Source of the DNA: Arthrobotrys musiformis
Lineage: Eukaryota; Ascomycota; Orbiliomycetes; Orbiliales; Orbiliaceae
DNA: 64,000 bases
NCBI GenBank assembly: GCA_036971715.1
Contig: JAVHJL010000006.1
Coordinates: forward strand, 1,302,001-1,366,000
Direction: 5' to 3'
The notes below the pieces were generated by a model that worked only from the letters and a program-made list of their open reading frames with translations, did not search any database and was not told where the DNA came from. Shown one piece after another: positions 23,306-35,775 of this stretch (its first letter is position 1; each line of letters opens with the position of its first letter). The position numbers and the translations under genes are program-made.

Positions 23306-24413
23306 GATAGTACGATCGGTAAGAGGGGCTTCTGCTATGCTGCATTAGCGGTCAGCAATGCGTGGTTGTGGAATGTTGGTCTTTAACTTTTATTTTCCTT
23401 AATAAACCTGTTTTTCTCTTTTTTAGTGCCGTCTCAGGCGGTTGGAACTTTACTGTTTTAGTTCCTGATACGCCTTGAGGTTTAGTTTCATGTTTTTACC
23501 CTTCCTGTTTTCTTTACAGATGGAAACGGGACGATGGTTTTACAACAAGTATGTATGCCCCCCTTCGATGCTGCACGATGAGGTATACTTTGGGATGAAT
23601 GACGAGATCGGCTGGATTGTATGTAGCCATTGCCCCATTGAGTGCGCTTTTGCACTTTTTTTAATTTTACTGGGCAGGCTGCAGTTAGGTTGTTGTCACA
23701 CAAAACGCAGGCGCTAATAATACGATATCCCCATTTTTAAACTTCTGGCGGGAACCGATCACCAATCGTAGACGAAAGATTGGAGTTTTCGAGGGGAACT
23801 GGGGTTGATAGGTTGGTATTTGGACTTCATTGGTCTAGCTTATTTTTTTATTATTTTTTTTTCTTTCTAGGTCTATGGTTCTAAGATTTTTTGGTATTGG
23901 TATTTGGGAAAAAAAATTCATTGATGACTGGCGGGACAAAAGTGTAAATTTAAAAGGGGTTTGACGAAGAGAAGAAAAAAAACCAGACCACGAGGTTAAA
24001 AACGTTTCGCAGAGCTGTGTTTCTTTTTAAGGTTTGTTTCCAGAATTAACAATTACATTATTAACTAAGGAAAGAAAAGAAGAATAAAAAGGAAAAAGAA
24101 CCCAAAATAAAGGGAGGCGGGATATAATACAAGAGCGCCGTGGATAGAGGAAAAAGAAGATATACACACTACGGACGGGAATGTATCAAGCAGCAACAGT
24201 AAAAGGAAATTCCCTTGAAAAAAAAAAAGCCCAAACAGAAACAAAAGCAAAGCTAGCTAGCAGTAGGTTTTGATTTTATGCACACACCCGGATGATGAAT
24301 TGTCATTAATGATGCCGTATACTTTTTTATTTGAAAGCAAAAACAAAAGCAGCTACTTGGTCCGGATTTGGGGGGAGAAAGTAGAGGTTGTTATTGTTTT
24401 ATAGGTGGGAGAT
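23306..24413. other. Intergenic between convergent genes
   Basis: The 3' flanks of the kinase-like gene (+) and the GPI protein gene (-). The DNA is T- and A-rich with AATAAA-like sequences near 23,400, a candidate polyadenylation region. No gene is supported. Confidence 0.5.
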
Positions 24414-25169
24414 TTACAAAAGCATGGCGGCAACACCGGCGACACCCATTAGTAGACCGCTGGCAACCTTGATGGAGGAAGCAGCACCGGTCTGCGATGG
24501 GACGGGTGGGAGGGCAGAGCTGATTGTTGGCTGGCTAGTGCCGGATGGGGCAACGGAGGTGGTGTTGCTGACTGGTGGGACGTAGGTGTAGGATGGAGCG
24601 GATGTGGAGGTAGTGGCTGGCTCTTCGTATGGGATGGAAGAAGTGGTGACGGTGATGAAGGAAGTGACGGAAGACTTGGTGGTGGTGTAGACGGTCTCGA
24701 AGCTGGTGGTTGTCTCCTCAGATCCGTAGGAAGAAGTGGTTGCGACGGCAGAGGTGGTGGCAGCAGCAGAGGTGGTGGTGGCTGGCTCCTCGTAGTCAGG
24801 GTTGGAGATACCGAACTGGTTGGAGTACTGGTATTGACCGTTGGCATCAATGATGAGCTGGATACCGTAGTGGGTGGTATCGGGCTCGAGGTCGGTCTTT
24901 GGGGTCCACGAGTAGGAACCGCTGTTCGGGATCTTCTCGACGATGGGGTAGAGTGGGAGGATGTTCTCAGAAGGTCCTCGAAGGAGGATGATGCTGACGG
25001 TTCCAGACTCAGTCGGGGTCCACTCGATCTTGAACGGCTTGCCGGCCGGGATGACGACGCTGAGAGGAGCACCGATTGGGTTGGAGGTCTGGTTGTAGGT
25101 GGTTGGGGTGGTGTAGGCCAAAGCAGAGGCCGAGAGGGCGAGGAGGGTGGTGAAGACGGCGGTGAACAT
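24414..25169 (-). CDS. GPI-anchored Ser/Thr-rich wall protein, Kre9/Knh1-like N-terminal domain
   Basis: A single exon of 251 aa. Residues 1-18 form a clear signal peptide (MFTAVFTTLLALSASALA). Residues about 28-125 match the Kre9/Knh1-type N-terminal domain: GKPFKIEWTP, GTVSIILLRG, NSGSYSWTP, HYGIQLI and YSNQFGIS in the expected order. The middle (about 130-225) is a Ser/Thr/Pro-rich stalk suited to O-mannosylation. The C-terminus ends in a small-residue site (GAASS) and a hydrophobic tail (VASGLLMGVAGVAAMLL), a normal GPI-attachment signal. It should reach the plasma membrane or cell wall; Kre9 relatives are linked to beta-1,6-glucan assembly in yeast, but most filamentous-fungal members have no assigned function. 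Strong third-position C bias suggests high expression. Confidence 0.9.
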   Translation of the reverse strand: MFTAVFTTLLALSASALAYTTPTTYNQTSNPIGAPLSVVIPAGKPFKIEWTPTESGTVSIILLRGPSENILPLYPIVEKIPNSGSYSWTPKTDLEPDTTHYGIQLIIDANGQYQYSNQFGISNPDYEEPATTTSAAATTSAVATTSSYGSEETTTSFETVYTTTKSSVTSFITVTTSSIPYEEPATTSTSAPSYTYVPPVSNTTSVAPSGTSQPTISSALPPVPSQTGAASSIKVASGLLMGVAGVAAMLL

Positions 25170-28100
25170 TTTGATTGATTTGGTGCTTTGTGTTGCGGGT
25201 TGTTGGTCTTGAAGAGATTTGGTGTTGAGGGTGTTGGATTATGACTAAGATGAGGGTATCGTGAGTGAGTGGTGCTAAGGAGCGGACGACGACTACGCTG
25301 TAGAGTCTTGGAATAAATGAATGACTGTGCGGTAAAAAACGACGGTTTGGTGATAGTAAATCTCTGGAAAGAAGAGGAGAGGAAGGGAGGGAAAATATAG
25401 CATTTTGGGGGACAGGCGCCGGTTTTGTATCGCCTGGAACCAGTTCAGTCTAATTCATGGTGGTGCGAGAGGCTGCAGGGCGCTCTTCTTCCCCTTAATC
25501 TGAAGGGCGACCAGGAATTCCCACAAGCGTATGCTGCGGGTATGTGCCTCTGCTGTTTGGCATGGGGCTCCCAGTGGGCAGGTTTCAGCTGCCAGGCACA
25601 CAAACTGGACAAACGGCACACCACGAGCGAGTTTTTGGCTCGAGCAGGGTAGACCCCAAGCCCGAAAGAGGACAGTCGGCTGGTTTAGGGGTGTGTCTGC
25701 GTCAAAACAGAAAAGTTCGAACGAGGGGATTGGGGAGACATAGGCGCATAACAGGCAAGAACGCTGTTTCCCAGATTGGAATGTCGCTCTGGAGCGACAG
25801 GCACAATTGCAAGGAGACATGTAGATGTATTATCCGACATGTGGATCGTAATCGTAGACATGGACCGTACCGTACCAGACGTCACGGAATTCCAGACCGA
25901 TAGGCCCATACAGACAGACATGTGCATACATCCACGGTACATGCTCCGTACGGGGTAGGGCGTCTCGGGAAGGGGGAGCAGGGAAGGGGAAATAATGGCT
26001 TTTTGGCTATTAAAAGGCACATTCAAATTCGACTCATTCGAACATTGCAAATGCTTTGCTTACATTAGCTACCCTTTAGAATTGCCTCTAAAGTTTCGTT
26101 TTTTGTGTGTAAATTGTGTGATTAAGCTTTTCCTAGCGGGATTTGGGAGATTAGATGCCAATTAGCGGTTGGTATTTGCGGCCAAAGATCCCAGTCGAGT
26201 TGCGAAAGCAGGTGGAAACAACTGTCGTGGTTCGGCTGGCTGTGATTGGACGGCGGCCAAATTGTGCTGCAGGGAACAAGGCCGAAGAGACGGAAGAGGC
26301 AAAAAGTCGTTGTGAAGGTGCAATTGCAATCAATTAATTTGGGGGGAGATTGCAATAACTATTGATAATAACCAGCTACCAATACGGCGGTGGTGGTGAT
26401 GGTGGTGTATATGAATGCGAGATGTGAGATGTGAAGTCGAAGTTCAGTGGATGGAGATGGCGATAGTGTTCCTTTTATCTTTTCAGCTTCGATACAAATC
26501 CAGTGCGGTTGTGGACTACCACGCATGACCTGCGAACTATTACTAACCACTCCATACAACTGGAACTCCAGGTTCATGATCCAGGCTCCCTGGCTGCGAC
26601 ACCGCCATCATCAACAGCGCAGTCAGTGACTCTCCGCTCTGACCAAATACGTATCAGAAGCTAACAATCCACTCGAGGAAAAGGAAAAAAAGAAGAAAAA
26701 ATAGAACACCCTCCCGTCTTTGGCGAACAGCTCTTGCTAGTAGTCAATTCTGTGCCTGCAAATCACACTAGAGTGTCGGGATCATGGATGTTTCTCGCCG
26801 TCGCCAACAGTTGCACAGCGACAGCAACTGCGTTTTTGGAAGACCCTCAATTCTCAGCCTTGTCCGTGTCTGTACCACCTTTCCTCCAATTCATGCTACG
26901 TCGAATACTCTGTATTTTCGCAGATGCATATGAATTCATGGATGGGACCACCAGATTAGATTATGGTTACATAACAGCAGTCGCGAGACCAGCCCATTCT
27001 GCATGCATTTCTGTCAAGGTGCATGGCGCAGGTTCGACTAGAGAACCCTTTCGCACTTTTTTTTTTCATCCCGATGGCTTCAGACATACAACGGAAGATA
27101 TAGTGTCTCTCCTATGCCATGTCATGTCCAGGCATCCAATCTACTTAATACCCAAGCGAAACTTCACAATACGGGCCAACGAGACGAATCGCCAACCCTC
27201 CCCCCTGCCGTCGACTTCTATTCCTGAACGGCGAATACGCCACGAACAAATAGCCATGTCCAAAACAGCACTTCCAGAATCCACATCGAAGGAATATATC
27301 TCCATTCAACCACAAAAATGCTTCTGAGTTGGCCTGGTAGGGCGGCTGAATCAGCAGACACAGCATACCAAACTAGTTCACGCTCGAATATCTTTTTTTC
27401 TTTCAGCCCTCAAACGCCATGTCCCTTGGCATCGACTAAGGCATTTCGACATTGAAAGTGGGAGGGTTTGCGTGCTCGTTGAAAATGAAAAAAATCTTGC
27501 GTTTTGGATCGTTTCCGAGCGACTTAATTTATTTCCCTTGGCGGATGGAGGCTGTGTTACGAATGAACAAGCGTTCCGTCTGATATTTCCAGACCACAAC
27601 TTGCAACTTCCATGGGAGAAAAATGTTGGCACCATGCGCATAGAGGTGTAGCCGCAGTATCGATACCTGATTCGATAGCTGTGGGCGGTTCTAACGATTG
27701 CAGGGCTTGGGATTGGACCTGAAAATACAACCTTTCGATCTCAGGTCATACTCGCTGTGCTTTTCGAGAACATCTGACTTCCAAGGATTAGTCTATCATG
27801 ATAAGATACAAGATAATTTCTCACAGGGATACCACCTAACTCCTGTCAAGGTTATTCCAAGATACTTGGGGCCTCGAAATTGCAAAATATTGAGACATGT
27901 CAGCGCTAGAAAACAAGGTACACCCAAAGTTGCGACCTGCGATCCAGCGCTCCTTCAGTGTCTACATACCCGTCTGACATCGCACAGCATATGCACCCCG
28001 ATTTGACGAGCGGACATCAACCGGCTATTCTTTCACAATTCTCTTTTCGGGGTCCATCTACGCCAAGCCCCATTTGCGATAGCGTAGGGCTGAAGAAACA

Positions 28101-28538
28101 GCTTCAAAAGTGGCGCTATGTGTGCATGCGCATGTGTCTCCATCGTCATTCACTGGGATTATGGCGATCCAACTGCCGACCTGGGTTGCCTGCTGGAATT
28201 CTTTCCGATATCAATACGCCGACGTTACATTAAACTGGATCTTACTAAGTCTGATAGGTAGCAAGTGGGCCAAGCTTCATAAGCTCCCTCTCTCTTCACT
28301 TTGATCATTATTATTACTATTAGGTGCGAGCAAAATTGTCGCAATATGCATAACTAATATATAATAAAACAAGAGACAATTATTCCTTCCCTTCCATAGC
28401 CCATAAACGCCGAGAAGAGCAGATTTATCAACTAATAATCAGTACTCGCGAGTAAGAAACTCGCAACCGGCCGAGGGCGCCTCTGACTGCAACATCAAAA
28501 AATAATAATCCGGAGTATCAAGCTATGCGCCCCTCCTT
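25170..28538. other. 3.4-kb intergenic region
   Basis: No gene is clearly supported. The longest open frame (about 26734-27327, +) begins with TTG; its first ATG is near 26787. It would encode about 180 aa without any motif I recognise, so I leave it uncalled. The first 250 bases are the promoter of the GPI protein gene. GGT/GGTGAT repeats occur near 26,390-26,405. Confidence 0.45.
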
Positions 28539-30255
28539 CTATGGTGGCCCTCTTTCCAGGTCCAAATCCCTCATAGGCGACAGCGTCAACGTCTTACTCC
28601 CACTGCTCCCGCTGCTGTCTCTCATGTGTGTCTCTGACGGTATGTTGATGTTCAGGCTAAAGCCTCCGTCACTGGTCCTCTTCAACAACCCTAGTCCTTC
28701 GGGGCCGAAATCTGGAGTCAATGGGACTATAGTCGTTCCCGTGCCCACTCTCTCACCGTCTTCAGCACACCCACCTTCCGGTTCGCCGGCTGCTCTTTCA
28801 TCACTTTCGATAACGGTCCCGAGGCCGGGGTACTCGGTTCCTATCCTTTTCGCATTGCTCTCCCTTCTTGCATATTGATGCGCATCAATAGGCGAAACTC
28901 TCCAGGACGGCATCGTTGTTGATTTACGCCTCGATCCAACATGAGATCGTGCAAACGATACCAGGTATGGCGATAATACTGGAAAGCATGCTCCGATAAC
29001 ATACATTAGCACCTCCCCGTTGTTGATAAGAATAAAAGCGGCTTCGGAATGGGTGAAGTCATCTCCAGTGCGACCATACGGATCCGTAAAAGCGGACCCT
29101 TCAAAAGTCATGACCCCGTAAACGTTGGCGATACTAAAGAAAATAGATAATATCAATCAGCATCATAGACGCAGCAGTGGGATACAGGTAGGGGGGAAAG
29201 TACCATGCCAACGTCCCCAACAAGTTCGCCGCAAACACCAACTTTAACACCCGTCTTTCTGCAGGAGGGAGACCAGACTGTTTTAGTATCCTCCATGGAA
29301 CCCACAGAATTGCAGCGTCAACAATCGAACTGAAAATAATCCAACTCCATCTTGCCTTATCCACGGGTGGGCACGACGTGCCCTCGATGTTGTATATGAA
29401 GTTCCCTGCCATGGGAGAGCAGTTGAAAACCCAGATTCCTGCTTCGACTAACCCTAACACCATTATCGCTGAAGACAGAACATAGACAAAATGTTGGAGA
29501 CGGGCTCGATGGTCGGGTATTATTCGAAGATAATACATGCATGTCGCAACTTTGATCATGGAGGCTATGATGAAGTAGAATGCCCAGCCTGACATCGACT
29601 AGAAACCCTGGATGTTAGCTATTAATGAATATCTGCCCTCGAAGGTCTAACTTACCAGCCAGAGGGCTTGTCTGTCTATATACTCACGAAATAGGTTAGC
29701 GGATATGATATGCAGATGGTTGGAATACGATCCTACTCACTCTCAAAGGGGATATTTTCAACAAATAGCCCACTTCCCATCCTATTTGAAACCAGCAAAG
29801 TAGGAAAGTATATACAGGTAAGTATAATCTACCCACCCAATACCTCATTAGCTTCAGCGACCTAACAAAAAGTAGTAGGGATCCAATCCTTACACCGGCA
29901 GCAATCAACCACCAATCATCCTTTCCGAATCTCTTTAATTTCCTCCACCGAAAATATGTTCGTAAAGCTATTGCTATTACTACGATTCCACGTAATAATC
30001 CGAGTTAGCAATGATATCAAAAATTATACACAGCCCCCTTTAGGCTGCGGGATCGAAAAATGACTTACTCGCAAGACTATTCGATATACAAACAATCACC
30101 AATCCCAGCCTATTATACCATATCGGCGCATACACATCCGGATTATACGGCGTGCATGCGAAGAGCATATTCTCGGTTCGACCGGTGCCGACCCAGCTAA
30201 ACGTCGTTCCGTTCCATGGGGTCCAATACTCTTCACCACAGAAGCGCGCTGCCAT
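28539..30255 (-). CDS. Fungal SAT4/rhodopsin-like seven-helix membrane protein
   Basis: Six exons (30069-30255, 29894-29979, 29741-29828, 29656-29675, 29204-29598, 28539-29133) give 456 aa. The exon phases fit throughout. Splicing restores the family order: an extracellular start, helix 1 (LGLVIVCISNSLA), the charged loop RWRKLKRFGKDDWW, helix 2, then RMGSGLF, a helix with IKVATCMYYLRIIP, the extracellular segment with C...IEGTSC, further helices, and the GDDFTHSEAAFIL block. The C-terminal 130 residues are hydrophilic and probably cytosolic. This belongs to the large ascomycete family of integral membrane proteins with the fungal 'rhodopsin' (SAT4-like) domain. No retinal-binding Lys is expected and the ligand is unknown. 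Exon 4 is only 20 nt. An in-frame ATG at 30363 would add 36 polar residues; I preferred 30255 because family members start close to helix 1. Confidence 0.85.
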
Positions 30256-33167
30256 AGTACAAGGGGTGAAATGAGCTCCTGATCCGTATCCTTGCGCCAA
30301 CCGCCTGGGCCACTTTTTGGAGGGGCGTCTATTTTTATTGTTGGGGTTTTGTCGGTATATCACAAACAGGCCGCCAGTCGAAGGACCTATAGCCTAGCTT
30401 CATGGACACCGTGATATCGATATCGAGTTTCGTATACAGGGAGAGTCGACAAAATCCAAGATATATCATCCAGCACCACCAAGAAGTAACGCGATAAAAG
30501 ATAAAAGGACCCTAAACTCGTAATCCTACAATGATCAAAAACAAAAAGAACCAGAGACCCAAAAAACAAAAAAAAAGTACAGTTATGAAAGAAGAAGAAT
30601 GCGACAAGGGAAGAGGAAGGGAAGGAAGTCTCAGGGTTTTAGTTGCCCTTCCCATTCCCTCCCCCAATCGTGCCCAGATTTGAATCCAAACCAAGGACAT
30701 CCATGGCCACAGTTCGGCATTCCACACGAGCCAGGCTTGGGGGAGCGAAACATCATGCGATCGCTAGGTTCCATCAATTCCCATTACTTCGGCAAGAAAA
30801 GCATGGTAGAGCTAGGCCAGGATGGTGGTTGTAGTGAGGCTTCAGGTACTCATTTATTGCGTTATCGGTTTTAACTTTTAGGCCATGAGGGAAAGCTAGG
30901 TGTAATACCACCCCTAGCGATGTTACGGTTTGGAAATACAGCGGCTTTAATGGTTTAGATCCATTTTTAGAAGGTAGTTATTCTTCGTCGATGGGGGCAA
31001 AAACGAGCATATTTCTCAATTTCCGTAGTTATAAATTTTTTAGCCTTCGTAATAGTATCCCTCCTAGGGCTTTCGTTTCGTTTCGATCTTCTTGAGCTTT
31101 TTTCGAAAAGAGACGGGGAGTGGATTAAATTGGAAATCAATTTCATATGCTGTCATTCGCATTTACGAATACGTACCCAAATGATGAAAAAAGGGTCCAC
31201 AAGTATATCAGGCAGCCCGTACCGATGTTTAGACAGGTTACGTTTTAAGCGGGAGCTCGGAGTCAGAACTACTGACTTGGACCGTTTGAAGATCAACCTG
31301 TGCCGCAGAACGGCCTTAAGGCCTTGTGGGCTTTTTTTGCCGTTCTGTCTTTCCCAAACCCCTGGTTGCCTTCCGCTTCCATGCATCGATCTAATCTCTT
31401 GCAAACAACACCCACTGGCTATAAAAGGAAGTTACCGAGGCTTCGCTTTAAACGCACCCTCCCAAAGCAGCCTAACAGGAGTGATAATCGGTGGGGGAGG
31501 AGACGAGAGCCCTTTCGGTTTCCGCCATGCTTTTTGAAATGGAAGGATTGTGAAAAAAGAGCGGGAACATTTTTGTCAATACGTTTGGGGTGGATATTGT
31601 AAAGGAGGTTATGTTGTGTTGATACAATGAGGTTTGATGAAGCAAGTTCATGCGAAAGCCGTGAGGTCCGGTTACGTCGGATCTCATGATATGTCTGACG
31701 ATTGGATGACACATTAACATTTCAGTTATCACTTGTTTCCGATACAATCTGTAACGGCACCGCGGCACCGACTTCCCTTCAGCGGGAAATGGTGTATCTA
31801 ATCCTTCACGTGCTACTGATTAAAACTTTGTCTCGTATTGACCTTAGTTGCGCTGACCGATATCTCGTATCGATACGTCAATCCATCCCATCAATCCATC
31901 ACACGCCTCGCAAACCCGAACGTTGAAACGTTAAAACTCGTAACGCTGTACCAGCGCAGCTTCCAACAAAGGTTTGAATGATCTCCGTTTGCAACAGGAT
32001 CTCGCTTTCCCATGTCTATATCTACCAGGCAGCTATTTTAGTCTGGGCTATCTAGCCATTGATCAATCCTCTTATCCTTTTCGCCACCACAATTTATAAA
32101 CCTTGAAGCGAAAAAATTCAACAGGGGAAAACTGAAAAAAAAAAAACCACCCCATGGTGATAAAATATTTTAGTTGAAATGACGCAGGAACAGACGGCAC
32201 AAGTCTAGAGCTTGAATTGGAAGCTGGAGGTGGGTTAATATGGCAAGAGTCCTTGGTAGACGGGTTGAACAAGCGAGTTTATAGTAATGCTGGGTGGCTA
32301 TACTTGCCGTAAGCCGGGCTTATCGATTGTCGGGCCGGGTTGAAAAATTTAGGAAAGAAAATTTCTGACAGGTGAGCTAAGAGGTTGGTTGGAGTCGAGG
32401 GCTTCCTAGTGTCTATCTCTATGGTACGGGGTGGTGAGATCCGGAACGAGACTAGGTGCGAAGTATATACCGACTGACTGACTGAGCGAATAGGATCTGA
32501 CTCTGCGGCTTTGAGGGGCGCCAAATAATGGGGGTAGCCCGCCGGGAGGTCCCACAAAGCTATGGTCATGTATGTTCCACAGATCTGGGCCAAGATAAGT
32601 AGTGATCAGCCCGGAATATGGTGTGATTCGACTCGTGGTGACACAAGGCCGCAACGTGGCTGCAACGCAACCTTCAATAAAAAATACCACACCCAGCGGG
32701 ACTATATAATCCTTTGAACCCCTCTTAGCTGGAAGAGGTGGCAGGGGGCATCCTCATGGGATACCTAGTTAGTAGTGGCCTCCAGTCCTTTTATGCGGGT
32801 AATATAGAGTCGCGATTTTAGGGCTTTTGGCATTGGGTTCTAATGGGCTGTGCCCATTAACCACATTCCCAGGCTTGATACTGATATCATATCATATATA
32901 TATCTTACACAAGGCCGCTGTATGCATATGCGCACAATCCACAATGCTCCTAGGTCCTCAGGACCAACCATTAAGTTGTACGGACGATGCAATAGATTGA
33001 TAAAGCGATCAACAAGGAGAACAACTTTTTTATGCCTCCCAAATATATTGTAGTTTTAAAACTAAAGATTATAATATGTAGTACAATGGTATGTTACGCT
33101 TGAAATCAAAACAAACAGAAAACAAAAGAAAACACACTTCAGCTACTTCTTTCCTGAATTAAAGCGC
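30256..33167. other. 2.9-kb intergenic region
   Basis: No gene is supported. Frames at 31130-31712 on both strands overlap each other and lack domain features. The region lies upstream of the rhodopsin-like gene and downstream of the WSC gene. Confidence 0.45.
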
Positions 33168-35207
33168 TTAGTATGTGGGTCCTGGCGCAGGGGCCGTGGT
33201 AGTGGTTGCGTCCTCCTTGCACTCGTGCTTATAGACGTAGATGGTTTCTGGACCACCGCAGTACGATGTGGAGTCACCAGGGCAGACTTTGGCCTTGCAG
33301 ACCTCCTCAGAAGTCAAAGAGCCACCGTTCTGGGCGAGGGCATTGTCACACCAACATTGACTAGAGGCATTCAAGTTAGCTACTAAACTTTAATATTAAT
33401 ATAGGAGAGGGAATAAAAGACTTACGTTCCGTTTTCAACACCAGCGAAGCTGTAACCCTTCTCGTGGCAGCGGGCAAAGCACTTCTCGACGGTCATGTCC
33501 TCAGCGGTGTATTGGTGGGCTGGCAAGACATTGTTTCCGTATCCTGGTTCGGTGTAGCAACCAACAACAACCCACTCGTCGTTACCTGGGTTGAGAGTTG
33601 GGACTGGGCCGGATGGGCACTCCTCGCTTCCATTGCCACAGGTGTTGGTTGGTGCTGGGGGCTCGGTGGTAGTGGGTTCTTCGGATGGGCACACACCGCC
33701 ATCATATTGGGCACAAGTATTGGTTGGGCTTGGGGGCTCGGTAGTAGTGGGTTCTTCGGATGGGCACTCCTCGCTTCCATTTCCACAAGTATTGGTTGGG
33801 CTTGGGGGTTCAGTAGTGGTTGGCTCTTCGGATGGGCACTCTTCGTATCCATTGCCGCAGGTGTTGGTTGGAGCTGGAGGCTCGGTAGTAGTGGGCTCAG
33901 ACGGGCACTCCTCACTTCCATTACCGCAGGTATTGGTCGGGTTTGGTGGGCATTCCTCGCTTCCGTTTCCACAGGTATTGGTTGGGTTTGGTGGGCACTC
34001 CTCGCTTCCGTTTCCACAAGTGTTAGTTGGGTTTGGTGGGCACTCCTCACTTCCGTTTCCACAAGTATTGGTTGGGCTTGGGGGTTCAGTAGTAGTTGGC
34101 TGTTCTACCGGGCACTCTTCATATCCGTTACCACAGGTATTGGCGGGGCTTGGTGGTTCAGTGGTAGTAGGTTGCTCAGATGGGCACTCTTCACTTCCAT
34201 TGCCGCAGGTGTTAGTTGGGTTTGGTGGGCACTCCTCACTTCCATTACCGCAGGTATTGGTTGGGCTTGGTGGTTCAGTGGTAGTAGGTTCAGATGGGCA
34301 CTCTTCACTTCCATTGCCGCAGGTGTTAGTTGGGTTTGGTGGGCACTCCTCACTTCCATTACCGCAGGTATTGGTTGGGCTTGGTGGTTCAGTGGTAGTA
34401 GGTTCAGATGGGCACTCTTCACTTCCATTGCCGCAGGTGTTAGTTGGGTTTGGTGGGCATTCTTCGCTTCCATTGCCGCAGGTATTAGTGGGCTCTACAG
34501 ATGGCTCCTCAGTTGTCGTTCCGCAGGATCCCTCGGTGACGGTCTCAGTGGTGCCATTTTCGGTGACAGTAACAGTGGAAGCTCCAGGGTTTTCAGTGAC
34601 AGTGACGGCTTCTCCTCCAAGAGTGACAGTCTCAGTAACTGTGGCGACACCACCGCCATAAGCAGTAACAGTGTTTCCGGCCTTTGTAACAGTGCTAACA
34701 ATGGTCTTGGTGGAGACCTTGGTGGAGACCTTGGTCGAGTTCTTGGTCACAACGACGGTCTTGGTGGGATTGACGGTCTTAGTAGTCGTGTGGTTGATAG
34801 TCTTGGTCTTGGTTGTGCAGGTTGTGGAGACAGAGACGGACTTGACAGTTTTTGTGAGATACTTGGTGAGGGTCTTTCCATACTTTGTGGTGGTGCGGGA
34901 GAGTGTCTTGGTGCAATGGGACTGGGTCTTGACCAATGTCCTGTACTTGGTAGCCCATTTTGTGGTTGTTCTAGTTTTATACTTGATCACTGTGTGGATC
35001 TCAGGTTGGCCATCTGTTTCTAACGTTAGTAAAATTATTTTTATAGCCTCGCTTTGTAGCTCTACCATAAATGCAACAAAGCGAAGGGCCGGTGGAATAG
35101 TGGTACTGACAGTAGTTTCGCTCATGAAGCTCCTCCTCTACTGGAATGGCAAAAACAATTGCAAATAGTGCCGCAAAGGCAAAAAGGACGACTTGAAAGC
35201 CGCGCAT
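33168..35207 (-). CDS. Secreted Cys-rich tandem-repeat protein with C-terminal WSC domain
   Basis: Three exons (35066-35207, 33426-35013, 33168-33360) encode 640 aa. Residues 1-20 form a signal peptide (MRGFQVVLFAFAALFAIVFA). Residues about 50-215 are Thr/Lys/Val-rich with many TVT and TKT motifs. Residues about 219-518 hold 15 repeats of a TNTCGNGSEECP unit joined by NP or by EPTTTEPPSP-type linkers. The last 120 residues are a WSC domain: VGCYTE, MTVEKCFARC, GYSFAGVENG joined across intron 2 to QCWCDN, ending in SYCGGPETIYVY. WSC domains bind carbohydrate, so the protein probably attaches to wall glucan or another polysaccharide. There is no C-terminal GPI signal or transmembrane helix, so it is likely secreted or wall-bound. 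Introns are 52 and 65 nt; the first has a perfect TTTACTAACG branch site. Confidence 0.92.
33600..34500 (-). repeat. Coding tandem repeats (15 units) in the WSC gene
   Basis: Fifteen copies of a Cys-rich unit, 14 of them carrying CGNG[SY]EEC and one divergent (NTCAQYDGGVC). Short units of about 17 residues alternate with longer ones of about 22-24. Some neighbouring two-unit blocks are nearly identical in DNA (around 34,180-34,460), which shows recent duplication or gene conversion. Confidence 0.92.
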
Positions 35208-35403
35208 TGTGTATGTAGTAATGGTCTTAAGTTAAGCTTATAAGGAATGTTAGAAATAAATTGATAAAAGTTTATAGTAAAAAAATAGAGATAGAAAGAA
35301 AATAGTATTCTAAAGAATGACTTAGGCCAATACTGCACCGGGCTCAATGACCTTTGAATGCCTTGGGGATTGAATATTGATTGTGGAGGTGGATGTCTAC
35401 ATC

Positions 35404-35411
35404 CTTTTATA
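35404..35411 (-). promoter_or_regulatory. TATA box of the WSC gene
   Basis: TATAAAAG on the minus strand, about 200 nt upstream of the start codon at 35207. Confidence 0.5.
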
Positions 35412-35742
35412 AATTTTAAATTGTTCGAATGTACAGGTCGGGGCCACCCGGAGTTCGGCTTCTCGATGTTGTTAATAGTATGCGCTGCAATATGCATCCA
35501 CGTTACGTACAGGTACTTGATTGATTCTCCTGAATGGCCCACCGCCCGCAGCCATCGGTTCCGTTCTTTGACTAACCCTTCGGAGCCTTAAGGAAACATA
35601 CTATTTTCAGCCAGAGCAGGGGTCCTTGCGATAAATTTTACAACTTCAAAGAATAGCGGGGAACACCCAACAGCTACCCCAACCGAGACATGAAATTTGG
35701 AGTTGAATAACAGCCAGGAAATTTAGAAAATGCAGGTAATCC

Positions 35743-35775
35743 TGTACATGTGCGTACGCACATGCGCATACGTAT
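35743..35775. repeat. 33-nt alternating purine-pyrimidine tract with 18-bp palindrome
   Basis: Every base from 35743 to 35775 alternates pyrimidine-purine. Inside it, CATGTGCGTACGCACATG (35747-35764) is a perfect palindrome. Such DNA can adopt the Z form or a cruciform; whether it does so here is inference. Confidence 0.85.

Noticed and set aside
24449..25072. Ser/Pro-rich 207-aa minus-strand frame overlapping the Kre9-like gene
   Set aside because: It is a shifted frame of the Ser/Thr-rich coding sequence; the signal peptide, domain and GPI signal all lie in the other frame.
26734..27327. Open frame of 197 codons in the intergenic region
   Set aside because: Begins with TTG, has no recognisable motif and no linked exons; composition is like the surrounding non-coding DNA.
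33464..35023. Long plus-strand open frames (519 and 356 aa) antisense to the WSC gene
   Set aside because: They mirror the tandem repeats on the other strand; the repeat unit happens to lack stops in these frames. The products are low-complexity Gly/Trp/Ser and Gly/Val/Ser strings without start context or domains.
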